Shown here: piece after piece, positions 34,861 to 45,525 of the stretch
How positions within the stretch are numbered: position 1 is the stretch's first letter
Layout of the letters: each line of letters starts with the position of its first letter
Source of the DNA: Arabidopsis thaliana
Lineage: Eukaryota > Streptophyta > Magnoliopsida > Brassicales > Brassicaceae
NCBI RefSeq assembly: GCF_000001735.4
Contig: NC_003076.8
Span: forward strand, 17,053,835 to 17,117,834
DNA length: 64,000 bases
Direction of reading: 5' to 3'
Translations under genes and position numbers: made by a program
Notes under the pieces: generated by a model
What the model saw: the letters and a program-made list of their open reading frames with translations, nothing else
Databases searched by the model: none
What the model was told of the DNA's origin: nothing

Positions 34861-35763
34861 ATGTCTTCCATCCCAAATAGGTTCAATATTTATGGTGGTG
34901 ATACCACAAACCATCGTGAATCGCTTCCCATCGAAATGAATCACAACTCTCGAATGGTTCGATCCATGTTCATTACATCTGATCGCATGAATCATAGAGA
35001 TTTGTTTTCTTCTCCTCCTTCTTTCTCTTCTTATCAAAATTCACATATCTCTTCATCTTCTGTTGGGTTTAATAATTCACATATGACTTATCATATGCTG
35101 AAAAGAAATTATGATTCTGTTTCCCGTGCTGATTATTTCTCTACTAAAGATCATTCTCATTTTACTCAAGTATCTTTCACTCAAACCATCACAAATAAGT
35201 ATACTACTATTGTTCCTTCCAATATATTTGACACTGTTCACTATGATATTGGTCGTGTCAAACGTGCCATAGATTTTAGAAATATTTGGAATCCTAAATC
35301 TCATCTTCCAAAAAAATTTAATAGGCAATGCGAGATTTTGAATCCTACCCCTCTTAATATCGTCTTTCCGCACCAGGATTCAGCTGATCGTCAACATTTA
35401 GACATTATTTTCTCGTCATCAAAGCACAACCATGTTTTCCAAGATGGTCGATCCTTGAAGAAAATTTCCGAACCAACCAATCTGTTTGAAAAATCTAATT
35501 CTTATGATTCTCAAGAAGATGAGAAAATCGATGCTTATCAATATGATGGTCGTACACATAGTCTACCGTATACGAAATACGGTCCATATACATGTCCCAG
35601 GTGTAACGGTGTGTTTGATACTTCTCAAAAATTTGCTGCACATATGTTATCTCACTACAATAATGAGACGGACAAAGAAAGAGACCAAAGATTTCGTGCA
35701 AGAAATAAAAAACGATATCGTAAGTTTATGGACAGTCTTAAAATATCAAAACAGAAGATATGA
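34861..35763 (+). CDS. Single C2H2-type zinc-finger protein
   Basis: Intronless, 300 residues (AT5G42640 from memory). One classical zinc finger near the C-terminus: Cys245, Cys248, His261, His265 (C-x2-C-x12-H-x3-H), within YTCPRCNGVFDTSQKFAAH. The finger lacks the plant QALGGH core. It is followed by a basic tail (RFRARNKKRYRKF), plausibly a nuclear localisation signal. The first ~230 residues are rich in Ser, His and Asn and show no recognised domain. A likely nuclear nucleic-acid-binding protein; its target is unknown. Complete, with a TATA box just upstream. Confidence 0.85.
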   Translation: MSSIPNRFNIYGGDTTNHRESLPIEMNHNSRMVRSMFITSDRMNHRDLFSSPPSFSSYQNSHISSSSVGFNNSHMTYHMLKRNYDSVSRADYFSTKDHSHFTQVSFTQTITNKYTTIVPSNIFDTVHYDIGRVKRAIDFRNIWNPKSHLPKKFNRQCEILNPTPLNIVFPHQDSADRQHLDIIFSSSKHNHVFQDGRSLKKISEPTNLFEKSNSYDSQEDEKIDAYQYDGRTHSLPYTKYGPYTCPRCNGVFDTSQKFAAHMLSHYNNETDKERDQRFRARNKKRYRKFMDSLKISKQKI

Positions 35764-36479
35764 TCCGTCGCGATGGGACGATCAAATTTTTCAACATCTT
35801 GTGATCGTAAAATAAGACCTTGTTTATGATTTTATTTTTTCTAATATCTCTTTTCCAACTTATTTTATTTTAAAAAATGCATAAATGTCTTTCTATTTCT
35901 AGTATTTCATCATATTTGTTATTACTAGGAATGGATATCATATTTGCATAGAAAATTGTAATCTTTATTTGCTCTTCATAATTTAAGGTTTGGTTGTTTT
36001 TTCTAAAGTAATTTCTTAAATTTAATACATAATATGGATTTACAGTTATGCATGTAAAGACATAATATAATTTTCATTTAATTTACTTAAAGTGTTCATT
36101 TAATTGTAAAATTATTTCGATATATGGTAAAATAGTTTTAAATGAAAATTTCCCAATATCTAATTTGTTTTGTAAGGTCAGATTTTTGGACCCACCATGG
36201 AACTTTCTCAAGTACTTGTCTACCAATAATTCACACATGAAACATCTCATTCTTGAAATGATGAAACCGACTAGGATCCCTTAAAAACGATCGCACGTAC
36301 GTCCTAATACATCTCTTCCTTCTGTTCATCTTTAACATCACGTAAATCAGATCCATAAGCAGAGTTTCGAGTCCAGATTAAAAATGCCTAAAGCAGCTTT
36401 CTAACCTCTGTCTACTACCTTAGAATGCATTATGCATCCTACAAGTAAAAGTACTTAGTAAAGCCAACCAAACCAGTTT
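35764..36479. other. Intergenic DNA 3' of the C2H2 gene
   Basis: AT-rich to about 36170, then more balanced composition leading into the PPR relic. No open coding region recognised. Confidence 0.5.
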
Positions 36480-36935
36480 ATTCTGTTTCGCAAGCAAGAT
36501 CCCGACAAGCTCTTCCGCTTCTTTTCCCCCAGCATCTATCCAAGATATATATCTTCCATACAAGTGTAACATCGAATCTTTCTGTTCAAGACTATGTATA
36601 CCCTAACAATAGAGCAGTACACACAGCAACTTGTTCATGAACCTTCTCGTTAAACACCTTACGTGAATCCTCTGTTCTTTATGAAGGTTGCATAAAACGT
36701 TATGAGCGAAGTAGGGACATACTTCATTAAATAAATAAAACCCTAACTTGATGATGAAGTCATGAACTTTGTGTAAATAAGTGAATGTTCTTGAGGTCGA
36801 ATTTTTTCGACTCTTGAACAAATCAAGAGCTTCTCCGCTACTTGCATTCTGGTCTAACCCACATAACATTAATTATTGTCTACCTTTACCAAACTGAAAA
36901 AATAAGGAAGCATCGTATTCCAGTTCCACGCCGCA

Positions 36936-37093
36936 TAATAGCAACAGAGAGAATCGAAGAAGATGAAAATATTCTGTTATTCAACTTAATGATTCTGTTA
37001 CACCGATACTCTTTATATGATAGAGTATCTCGGTTTAATGTTTGGTTTACACTTAACCGAAATCAAAGATTACAAACCAACTCTAGTCTATTA
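36936..37093 (-). repeat. 3' LTR of the copia element
   Basis: 158 bases, starting TAATAGCAACAGAGAGAATC on the + strand and ending CTAGTCTATTA. Differs from the other LTR at about three positions (near 36974, 36992 and 37004). Confidence 0.93.
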
Positions 37094-37104
37094 TCCTCCC
37101 TCAA
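37094..37104 (-). other. Polypurine tract of the copia element
   Basis: Minus-strand TTGAGGGAGGA lies directly against the 3' LTR. The gag-pol stop codon TGA (37101-37103) is part of this tract, so coding region and plus-strand priming site overlap. Confidence 0.75.
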
Positions 37105-40100
37105 GATGAGCCGTATATAGAAAGAAGACTCATCTTGCCAATAAGAGAATTAAACAGAGTAGGAAACAAGGGCTTCGTCAAGACATCTGCAAGTTGACTT
37201 GTAGTATCCACATGCATAGTCTTCAACATTCCTTGCTCAATCCTGTCCCGAGTAATGTGGCAATCGTTTTCTATGTGTTTAGTACGCTCATGGAAAACGG
37301 CATTGTTTGCAATATGAATGGCAGCAGTGGAATCACAGAACAAAGGAACAGGCTTAGTTTGTTTAACCTGAAACTCTGCAAGTAACTTCACAAGCCAAGC
37401 AATCTCACGACTTCCCATAGCCATTGCTCTATACTCAGATTCAGCAGAAGAACTTGAAGCCATATTCTGCTTTTTAGATTTCCACGAAATCAGGGAATCA
37501 CCAAGGAACATACAAATACCTGAAGTAGATCTCCTGGAATCAACACAAGAACCCCAGTCTGCATCAGTGTATGCCTTGAGACACAGATCAGATTTTGATG
37601 AGTAAAACAAACCCAAACCAATCGTGCCTTTCAAATAGTGAACAACCTTCTGAGCTGCTTTCAAATGTGAATTTTTAGGAGATGAAGAGAATTGACATAG
37701 TCTGTTAATCGCATAGGTTATATCAGGTCTAGTGATTGTCAAATACATCAACTTCCCAACTAATCTGCGATAGACTTCTGGATTATCAATCACATGTTCA
37801 TCATTGTGTTGACTTAGTTTCAGACTTGGTTCCATCGGAATGGTCGATGGTCTGCAACCTAATAAGCCTGTATCCTCCAACAATTCCATTGTATACTTCC
37901 TTTGACACACAGAAATGCCTTCTTTTGTTCTAGCAATCTCCAGGCCTAGAAAGTACTTCATAGGACCTAAGTCTCTAAGCTTAAAAGCTTTGGCTAAATC
38001 TTTCTTCAATTCTTCTATATTCTCATCATTATTTCCCGCAATAACAATGTCATCTACGTAAACAAGGAGAGCAATGTAAGCTTTACCTGAAATACGCGTG
38101 AATAGAGTGTGATCCGCATGAGATTTCTTGAATCCAAGCTTCTTTAGAGTAGAGCTGAACTTCAAATACCACTGTCTTGAGGCTTGCTTCAGACCATAAA
38201 GAGACTTCTGCAGCTTCAAAACAGGATTCTGAGGCAAAACTCCTCCCTGTTTCATAGAGTATCCTGGAGGTAAGGTCATGTAGATTTCCTCTTTTAAATC
38301 GCCATTTAGAAAAGCATTGGATATGTCTAATTGATGGAGACTCCATTCCTTGATGGCTGCAACAGATAATAATGTTTTCACTGTTGTCATTTTTGCCACT
38401 GGAGAAAAAGTGTCATAATAATCCAAGCCTTCTCTTTGTGTGTAACCTTTAGCAACCAACCTTGCCTTAAACCTCTCAAGACTCCCATCAGCATTGAGCT
38501 TAACTTTAAAAACCCATTTACAGCCTATTGGTTTCTTTCCTTGAGGTAACGAACAAACTGACCAAGTATTAGTACTTTCCAGAGCATCTATCTCAATCTC
38601 CATTGCATCAAGCCATTCTTTAATCTTCTTAGCTTGAGCATAAGTACATGGTTCTGGATACTTATTCACAGCACATATATATGCAGTAAATTCCTCAGAG
38701 AGTTGAGTGTAATTAATATAGGCATTAAGAGGATACCTCACATCTTTTGTCACATCTGGAACTGCATTACAAAAGTAGTCCTGAAGATAACCCGGAGGTC
38801 TTGATTCTCGTTTAGAAGACACTTTAGGTGCAGATTCTGATGTAGAAGGAGGATTCTCAATATTCTCATGAACTGGATCAACTAAATCAAACACATCTCG
38901 AGGAATGATTGTTTTATCCGTAAAAGGAAACACGGTTTCATAGAACACAACGTGTCTAGAGATATGAATCGTATTGGTTTCCAAGTCCAGAAGCTTGTAA
39001 CCTTTATAACCCGAAGGATAGCCCAGAAAAACACAAGCTCGTGCTCTTGGTGCAAACTTATGTCTCTGTTGAGGACTTGTAGATTCATAGCACAGACATC
39101 CAAATACTTTCAAAGAAGTATAATCCGGTACCTTCAAATGAAGCAACTCAAATGGTGACTTGTTGGATAGAAGAGGTGTAGGCAGCCTATTAATCAAAAA
39201 CACTGCAGATAAAATGCAGTCTCCCCAAAATTCCAATGGCATATTAGCTTCAAACATCAAAGCTCTAGCCACATTCAGTATGTGTTGATGCTTCCTCTCC
39301 ACTACTGAATTTTGTTGTGGTGTCTCAGGGCATGAATGATAGGAAATAATACCTTTAGCTTGGTATAATGCCTCAAAACGCAACTCAGGAGCATTGTCTG
39401 ACCTGACTGCTTTCACCAAAGTGCCATATTGAGTTTCAACCATCTTTAGAAAATCCGGAAATATCTGTAGCACATCATTCTTAGCTTTCATCAAATAAAC
39501 CCATGTAGCCCGACTGTAATCATCCACTATTGTTAGGAAATACTTGTAACCTTCAGTAGTTGGAGTTGCAAACGGACCCCAAGTGTCTATATGTATCAAA
39601 TCAAACTTATTTTCAGACATGTTGTTCTTGGAAGGAAAGGAGAGATGTTTCTGTTTAGCCTTTTGACAAATAGAACAATGAACCAAATCTTCTTTATTCC
39701 TTTTTGGTAATCCAAGTACATCATGTAGAACATCATTTTTCTCATAGGATGGATGTCCTAGTCTACTGTGCCATAATGCACTGTCTACAACAGCATTACA
39801 ATACTGTTTCTCTGTAACAGATGAGTTAATATCTACACTAGTACATTCAACAGAACTAGTGTCTAAGACATATAATCCTCCAATCTGATTACCTCTTCCA
39901 ATCTTCTGCTCTTTGATAGGATCCTGAATCACACAGCAATCCTCATCAAAATAGATCTTACACTTCATATCTTTTGTCTGCTGACTAACACTTAGAAGAT
40001 TAAGTCGAAACTCTGGAATGTATAAAACATTTTTCAATGTTAAATTAGAGTTCAACTTGATCACTCCAATGCCAGCAATTTTGACATTTGATCCTGTAGG

Positions 40101-41528
40101 TAATGTTACTTCATTACTCAAACCATCAGATAGGCTTTCAAACAAGTTTCTATCATAAGAAACATGATGAGTAGCACCACTATCTATGATCCAGGTATTC
40201 AGTGATAACACTTTCTTAGAGGATGTCAAAGAACAAAGTAACCGTAAAGTTGAGGGTGAAAAAGAGATACCAGTGAAAGTAGAGCCATTGTCATTATTCG
40301 TGCTCGCAAAAGAAGCAACAGTGATCGGTTTTGCAGGATTATGAAGCTGAGTACTGAAATAGGCTATCACGTCCTGTATCTGACTCTTAGACATACTTCC
40401 CACTAGCTCTACAATTCCATCTGGTCCAATTCCTTGAGTAACTGACACCTTACCATCAGTCAAGGCTAAATTAGCAACAACTGATTTTGGTTTCTCTGAT
40501 GGTGTGACAGTCTTCTTGTCCTTATGCTTAAAACCAACTGGATATCCATGTATCTTGTAGCAAGTATCAGCATTGTGTCCAGTATAACCACAGTGAGAGC
40601 ATTGAACTTTCGGTTTAGGCTGAGTACCAAAGGACTTGGCAAGATTCACTGCAAACTGATCACTTTGAGGAGCTGAGACGTTGAAAGTAGAAGCATTAGT
40701 AGGCATTGTTACAATGTTACGTTGACTGTGATCTTGATCCAATAGGTTGTAAATCTCAGCAAGGTCTGGTATCGTTTTCTTCATAATGATCTGACTCCTT
40801 ATGGTTGAGTAAGATTCATTTAACCCTGAGAGAAACTTAACAATCTTAGAATGTTCAATCATTGAGGCAGTAGCAATACAACAGGTACAATTCTTGCAGG
40901 TACTAACACAGCTAGCTCCATCCAAATCATCCCATAAAGTCTTTAATGCAGTGTAGTAATCAGAAAGAGACATCGTTCCTTGTTGAAGTGACCAAATCTG
41001 CTGAGTTAACTGATAAGATCTTGGTAAATTTGTAATGTGAAATCTAGTATCCAAATCTTTCCAGATTTCTGCAGCATCATTGAATCGAAGAATGCTCTTA
41101 TAGATTTGCTTCGTGACAGAATTCAGAATCCAAGATTTAACCATACTGTTGCATCGTGACCAAACTCTAAAGCTAGGATCAGATTCAGGAGGTCTTGGTA
41201 AGGTTCCATCAACAAACGCAATCTTATTCTTAGCATATAGAGAAACAAACATCGCAATCTTCCAAGAGGAGAAATTAGTTCCATCAAGTACCTCAGAAAC
41301 AAGAGTATTCCCTGGACTGTCACCATTTGAGAGCGCGAAAGGCGAGTAGTGAGCATCCGAGAAATCGAACTGTGGAAAAGGATACATCGATGGTCTTTTG
41401 TTGAGATTTTGTTGAATCGGAGGTGAAATCGGTGGATCTGGTGAAGTTTGAACACGATCTGGAGTTTTCTCAGCTGAATTTTTGCTCGATCTTCTAGTAC
41501 GACGCCGCAATTTATCAACGGCAACCAT
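37101..41528 (-). CDS. Ty1/copia gag-pol polyprotein
   Basis: One open frame of 1475 codons from the first ATG (41528); the frame is open upstream to 41615 but without an ATG. Domains in order: copia gag (GTNFSSWKIAM), CCHC zinc knuckle (CSHCGYTGHNADTC), aspartic protease (WIIDSGATHHVS), GAG-pre-integrase (LWHSRLGHPS with HCSICQKAK), integrase core (HIDTWGPF, DDYSR, SDNAPE, QQNSVVERKHQ), reverse transcriptase (CKWVFKVK, QLDISNAFLNGDL, YVDDIVIAG) and RNase H (YTDADWGSC, KKQNMASSSSAESEYRA). The order protease-integrase-RT-RNase H is diagnostic of Ty1/copia. All catalytic motifs are intact and there is no internal stop, so it is potentially autonomous. Confidence 0.95.
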   Translation of the reverse strand: MVAVDKLRRRTRRSSKNSAEKTPDRVQTSPDPPISPPIQQNLNKRPSMYPFPQFDFSDAHYSPFALSNGDSPGNTLVSEVLDGTNFSSWKIAMFVSLYAKNKIAFVDGTLPRPPESDPSFRVWSRCNSMVKSWILNSVTKQIYKSILRFNDAAEIWKDLDTRFHITNLPRSYQLTQQIWSLQQGTMSLSDYYTALKTLWDDLDGASCVSTCKNCTCCIATASMIEHSKIVKFLSGLNESYSTIRSQIIMKKTIPDLAEIYNLLDQDHSQRNIVTMPTNASTFNVSAPQSDQFAVNLAKSFGTQPKPKVQCSHCGYTGHNADTCYKIHGYPVGFKHKDKKTVTPSEKPKSVVANLALTDGKVSVTQGIGPDGIVELVGSMSKSQIQDVIAYFSTQLHNPAKPITVASFASTNNDNGSTFTGISFSPSTLRLLCSLTSSKKVLSLNTWIIDSGATHHVSYDRNLFESLSDGLSNEVTLPTGSNVKIAGIGVIKLNSNLTLKNVLYIPEFRLNLLSVSQQTKDMKCKIYFDEDCCVIQDPIKEQKIGRGNQIGGLYVLDTSSVECTSVDINSSVTEKQYCNAVVDSALWHSRLGHPSYEKNDVLHDVLGLPKRNKEDLVHCSICQKAKQKHLSFPSKNNMSENKFDLIHIDTWGPFATPTTEGYKYFLTIVDDYSRATWVYLMKAKNDVLQIFPDFLKMVETQYGTLVKAVRSDNAPELRFEALYQAKGIISYHSCPETPQQNSVVERKHQHILNVARALMFEANMPLEFWGDCILSAVFLINRLPTPLLSNKSPFELLHLKVPDYTSLKVFGCLCYESTSPQQRHKFAPRARACVFLGYPSGYKGYKLLDLETNTIHISRHVVFYETVFPFTDKTIIPRDVFDLVDPVHENIENPPSTSESAPKVSSKRESRPPGYLQDYFCNAVPDVTKDVRYPLNAYINYTQLSEEFTAYICAVNKYPEPCTYAQAKKIKEWLDAMEIEIDALESTNTWSVCSLPQGKKPIGCKWVFKVKLNADGSLERFKARLVAKGYTQREGLDYYDTFSPVAKMTTVKTLLSVAAIKEWSLHQLDISNAFLNGDLKEEIYMTLPPGYSMKQGGVLPQNPVLKLQKSLYGLKQASRQWYLKFSSTLKKLGFKKSHADHTLFTRISGKAYIALLVYVDDIVIAGNNDENIEELKKDLAKAFKLRDLGPMKYFLGLEIARTKEGISVCQRKYTMELLEDTGLLGCRPSTIPMEPSLKLSQHNDEHVIDNPEVYRRLVGKLMYLTITRPDITYAINRLCQFSSSPKNSHLKAAQKVVHYLKGTIGLGLFYSSKSDLCLKAYTDADWGSCVDSRRSTSGICMFLGDSLISWKSKKQNMASSSSAESEYRAMAMGSREIAWLVKLLAEFQVKQTKPVPLFCDSTAAIHIANNAVFHERTKHIENDCHITRDRIEQGMLKTMHVDTTSQLADVLTKPLFPTLFNSLIGKMSLLSIYGSS

Positions 41529-41665
41529 CGCAAGACCAAAAAAGAACCTTGAAACAACTGAAATTTCCAGAAATTGAACGAAGAAGAGAAGAATCAACAA
41601 GATCGGAAGATCCAAAAACTTGAAGAAACACAGAGATTAGGTTGAATCGGACGGATCTTTGTGAT

Positions 41666-41682
41666 CCATTGCTCTGATACCA
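41666..41682 (-). other. Primer-binding site (initiator tRNA-Met type)
   Basis: Minus-strand TGGTATCAGAGCAATGG begins immediately after the 5' LTR. The first 12 bases match the usual plant retrotransposon site complementary to the 3' end of tRNA-iMet. Confidence 0.9.
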
Positions 41683-41840
41683 TAATAGCAACAGAGAGAA
41701 TCGAAGAAGATGAAAATATTATGTTATTCAACTTAATGATTTTGTTACACAGATACTCTTTATATGATAGAGTATCTCGGTTTAATGTTTGGTTTACACT
41801 TAACCGAAATCAAAGATTACAAACCAACTCTAGTCTATTA
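41683..41840 (-). repeat. 5' LTR of the copia element
   Basis: 158 bases, near-identical to 36936-37093, flanked on the right by the CCGCA target duplication. Promoter and polyadenylation signals should lie here; a TATATGA stretch is present near 41761. Confidence 0.93.
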
Positions 41841-42100
41841 CCGCAGTATCTCTTACAGGTCCTGCTTGAACAACCTTACCCGTCCTAAAGTACCCAGTCA
41901 CCATCACTCTCCACGAAACCACACTTCTTTCAGGCATTTCATCGAACCACGTCACTGCGATATCCATATCTACACACTTTATGCTACCATCTTTCACAGC
42001 ATTTTGTCTAACAGATTCAACACATCAACCAAACAATTGTTCCTCCTCTATTCCGAGATCATCTTGGTTTCAAGACTCACATGAGGTGATGAACCTAATT

Positions 42101-43968
42101 GAAAATTTCTCGAGAGTCGTTTATGGCTAAGTGTGATTTGGGTCAATCCGGTTTATGCAGAGAATGGGCTCTTATGGGCTTATGTGTTTACAAAAGGAGA
42201 AAGGAGTTTCTGGGCTAAGCAACTTATGAGGCCCAAAACAAAAACATATTGGTATTAAGATCTTAGCATTTCTCTCGATAATGTTCATCTTCATTCTTTG
42301 TTCATCACCTTGTACTCTTGTAGAGCCCATTAATTTTAACACAAATACAGCTAATATTAAGTATGCTCATTGAAGTGAGTTAAACATAAATATCTTTATC
42401 TTTTTAACACAAAATATAATTACCCTCTATGGTCAATTTACTTTTTTTTAGCTTCTTCCTCATTTTTTTTCAGTTCTCCGATCACGTTGAAATTTAAAAT
42501 TTAGATAACAATTGTATTATATCCTTTTTAGTTTGTTACATAAATTTCTTAAAATTAATAAACTTTCCAAACCAATTTCAACTTAACTCGTTCAATTTAA
42601 ATCATTTTAGAATAAGAAGGATGAGAAGAAACGGAAAGCTAAGGCTGTCTACGTGAGGGTCATGATGATAATCATTTTTTTTCTTAGGTCATGATAATCT
42701 TTTTTTTTTTTAAAGGTCGTGGTAATCTTCTTTTTTCGAGTGAACATGATTATGTTCTTATACAATTGTTTCCGATGTTAGTGAAGAGTGAAACCAAAAT
42801 TAGTTGTATCTCCACCAGTCCATGATCTCTTCACTTCAAAAGGAGTCGTAATCATGAGATGGTTAATAAAGGGATATTTTTTCGTTCAAATATCTAAAGC
42901 TAATGGAAACAATCTCCAATCAAACCGTGTGGATGTCTTCATTTGGCATGTGTAAAGCATTTGAATAGTTTACAAGAGGAAACGGTCTATATACAAATGC
43001 CCGGCTTTAAGCAAGTGCAAAGTGTGTAGAATTGCACTGGATATATCCACAATATTTTAGCCAAATTTTGTTTTATTTTAGGGCCTATAAATAGTTTGAG
43101 ATGACCAATGATAATCAAGAGGGAGGCAGATAAAATGTATGTTAATAAACTGACCATTCGACCTAGAGGAAGGCTGATAAAATAAACAAAAAAATCTGGT
43201 GCACAAATGATAGTGGAACATCCGTATGATGAATCTCTTAGAACATGGTCCCAACAAACTTCTCTCCAAGTAGTCTTTTTGTAATAAGGATCCCTAGACT
43301 CTATCACTTCTAGACACTCATCAGTCGTCACCGAGAGATAGACATAGGCTCCACACAACGCAAGGAAAGAGACTTAACCAGAGAGAGATAAGCAAAACTC
43401 CAAATTACCAGCCCCATCTAACCATCTTTCAGAAGATTTCTTTTATTATCTTCATTAAGAAAGCTGACGATAATACATAAAAGGCTTAAAACAGAAAATT
43501 GTGTATGGGTATTATTAAAACAAATATTCTAAAAAATTATTGCACTATATAAACGGAAACATTCGGTTTTATAAAAGTACAAGAATTATTTTGGTATGCA
43601 GGAAAATACACTCTTTTATAACATCTCATAATCAAACTTTAACGGTGATATTTTTGTTATTTTGTTTCGTCACTAACAAAATAAAAACAATGGTTAAAAA
43701 AACCCTATTATTCACAGGCTCAAAAAATATTTGAGTGTAAAAAACTCGTGCTTTTTTTATAAAGAATATGCTCTTGTGTATTTGAAATTATCTCACAGAT
43801 TTGTAAATACTTATTACCAGCTTGAACTTTAATATTATGACAAAAAAACGAACATGTAGAGCAGCAACAGATTATACAACATTTTCTCAAAATTCACGAA
43901 ACTGGAACAAGAAAACAGATGGACTACACAGGTGCGAACATATACAATTACAAATTTACCCTTGGCTC
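42101..43968. other. Intergenic DNA 3' of AOS
   Basis: AT-rich. A 123-codon minus-strand open frame (42987-43358) has no recognisable domain. The AOS 3' untranslated region should occupy part of 43800-43968. Confidence 0.5.
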
Positions 43969-45525
43969 CTAAAAGCTAGCTTTCCTTAACGACGAGAAAT
44001 TAACGGAGCTTCCTAACGGCGACGTACCAACCTCAATATCAAACGAATCATATCGCCGGAAAATCTCAATCACAAACAACCTCGCCACCAAAACAACAAA
44101 ATCCTTACCGGCGCATTGTTTATTCCCCACCGTCGGAGTCTCCGTCTCCGGTCCATTCGACCACAACACATGCCTCAAAAGCTTCTCTCCTTCTTCTCCG
44201 ACGAATCTCTCCGGCACAAACTCATCCGCCCGATCAAAAATCTTCGGATCTCTCGTCGCCAACGGTTGATAACCGTAAAGCATTTCACCGGCTTTGACTT
44301 TAAACGCCGCGTCGTGGCTTTCGATAACCAGATCCTTCTTCGCTCTACCGTATTGAGCCGTAACCGGTGGTTCAAACCGGAGACATTCGTAAACCACTGA
44401 TTTGGTTAACTCCATTTTCTCAATCGCTCCCATCGTGAGTTCTCCGCCGTTGGATTTAATCACAGATCTAATCTCCTCCGCTAATCGGTTATGAACTTGA
44501 TGACCCGCCCGCCCGATACGTTTAACCATATTCGGAAACAAAATCTTCATCCCACCCCACGTGTTGAAGCACGTGGCGAAGAGAAGATTGTGAGTAGCTT
44601 CTTCTCGTGAGATACCCAATTTATCGGCTTCAACGAGAATCTCACCGGCGGATTCTAAGAAAAACTCGTAGAGTCTCTGGTAATCAGATTTGACTAACGC
44701 CGGTGGTAGACTAAATGTATGGATGAGAGGTTCTTCTATAACTCTCGGTAAACCAATAGAGAGTAATGGATGGAGATTGAATAAAACCCATTTAGTGATC
44801 AAACCCGGAGCGTCGGCTTTGAGCTTTGTATCTGCGGGATTCGTCCCGTAGAAAGCTCGAGCCAAGAAATTAAAGGCGGTTCCGTCGCTGGAACCGCCGA
44901 AATCCGCTTTCCCTTTAAGGGAAAGCTCTTTCTCCAAAGAATCGAAAAGCTCGGAGTAAGTAGCTTGAAACTCAGGGAAGATCCGGTTTCGAGATGACTT
45001 GAGGAGGAAGAAAAGGAGATTTTTGAGCTTTTCGTGTTTAGGCTCCGATGGATCGAGGTACGAGAGGATACGGTAGCCTCCGGTTAGTTCCGTTGACGGC
45101 ATGTAAGTACCGGTGAAAAGATCTTTCTTTTCGACTTTATCGACATCGAATAAAACCGGGAAGCTTTTACCGTCGAGTAAAGCCACGACTTGTGGATTCT
45201 CGGCGATAAAAGCTCCCGGTGGCATGTTGACTCTGTACACCGTGGAGTTGTATTTACGGATTCGTGATTTGAAGAACTCTTCAGCTCCTTGGTCGTAAAA
45301 GTAATCCCAACGGTCTTTGATTGGTCCTACGATTGGTAAACCGTAGTTTCCCGGTATGTTTCGGATCGGGAGATCTTTGGATCCGGTTCGTGTCGCTACG
45401 GTTAGATCAGGAGTTTCTGACCCGGAAGCTTTGATCGGACGGGTCAAAACTCGGAATTTCAACGGCTTTGATCGTACGGTTTTTGGGTGGAGAGAAATCG
45501 GAAAAGGGGTTGAAATAGAAGCCAT
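43969..45525 (-). CDS. AOS: Allene oxide synthase (CYP74A), chloroplast
   Basis: Dehydrates 13(S)-hydroperoxy-octadecatrienoic acid to the unstable allene oxide, the first committed step of jasmonate synthesis, in the plastid (AT5G42650 from memory). Intronless, 518 residues. The N-terminus (MASISTPFPISLHPKTVRSK, Ser/Thr/Arg-rich) is a chloroplast transit peptide. The catalytic body starts at IPGNYGLPIVGPIKDR. The heme-binding Cys is in NKQCAGKDF, with the CYP74-type insertion (SNGPETETPTVG) before it. The ExxR helix is seen as YECLRFEPP. The I-helix (FNTWGGMKILFPN) lacks the oxygen-activating Thr of ordinary P450s, as expected of an enzyme that needs neither O2 nor reductase. All key residues are present. 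Confidence 0.97.
   Translation of the reverse strand: MASISTPFPISLHPKTVRSKPLKFRVLTRPIKASGSETPDLTVATRTGSKDLPIRNIPGNYGLPIVGPIKDRWDYFYDQGAEEFFKSRIRKYNSTVYRVNMPPGAFIAENPQVVALLDGKSFPVLFDVDKVEKKDLFTGTYMPSTELTGGYRILSYLDPSEPKHEKLKNLLFFLLKSSRNRIFPEFQATYSELFDSLEKELSLKGKADFGGSSDGTAFNFLARAFYGTNPADTKLKADAPGLITKWVLFNLHPLLSIGLPRVIEEPLIHTFSLPPALVKSDYQRLYEFFLESAGEILVEADKLGISREEATHNLLFATCFNTWGGMKILFPNMVKRIGRAGHQVHNRLAEEIRSVIKSNGGELTMGAIEKMELTKSVVYECLRFEPPVTAQYGRAKKDLVIESHDAAFKVKAGEMLYGYQPLATRDPKIFDRADEFVPERFVGEEGEKLLRHVLWSNGPETETPTVGNKQCAGKDFVVLVARLFVIEIFRRYDSFDIEVGTSPLGSSVNFSSLRKASF

Larger units (their letters stand above)
36936..41840 (-). mobile_element. Full-length Ty1/copia LTR retrotransposon
   Basis: A 4905-base element with two 158-base LTRs, a 5-base target duplication CCGCA (36931-36935 and 41841-41845), a tRNA-iMet-type primer site, a polypurine tract, and one uninterrupted gag-pol frame. 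The LTRs have unusual ends (TAATAG...CTATTA instead of TG...CA), but the target duplication fixes these borders. LTRs differ at about 3 of 158 positions, so the insertion is young. It sits inside a dead PPR gene. Confidence 0.93.
36480..42100 (-). pseudogene. Decayed pentatricopeptide-repeat (PPR) gene split by a copia insertion
   Basis: Minus-strand fragments on both sides of the retrotransposon read as PPR protein. Right of it (about 41846-42090): WFDEMPERSVVSWRVMVTGY then FRTGKVVQAGPVRDTA. Left of it (36603-36935): GEALDLFKSRK, KVHDFIIKLGF, and in another frame EDSRKVFNEKVHEQVAVCTA. 'F.EMPERSVVSW..M..GY' and 'VHDFIIKLGF' are typical of plant-specific PLS-class PPR repeats. Stops and frameshifts occur throughout both halves, so the gene was probably dead apart from the insertion. 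Removing the element and one copy of its 5-base duplication keeps the local frame continuous across the junction. Confidence 0.75.

Noticed and set aside
42987..43358. 123-codon minus-strand open frame downstream of AOS
   Set aside because: No recognisable domain or promoter; length is possible by chance, and a relic of some gene cannot be identified.
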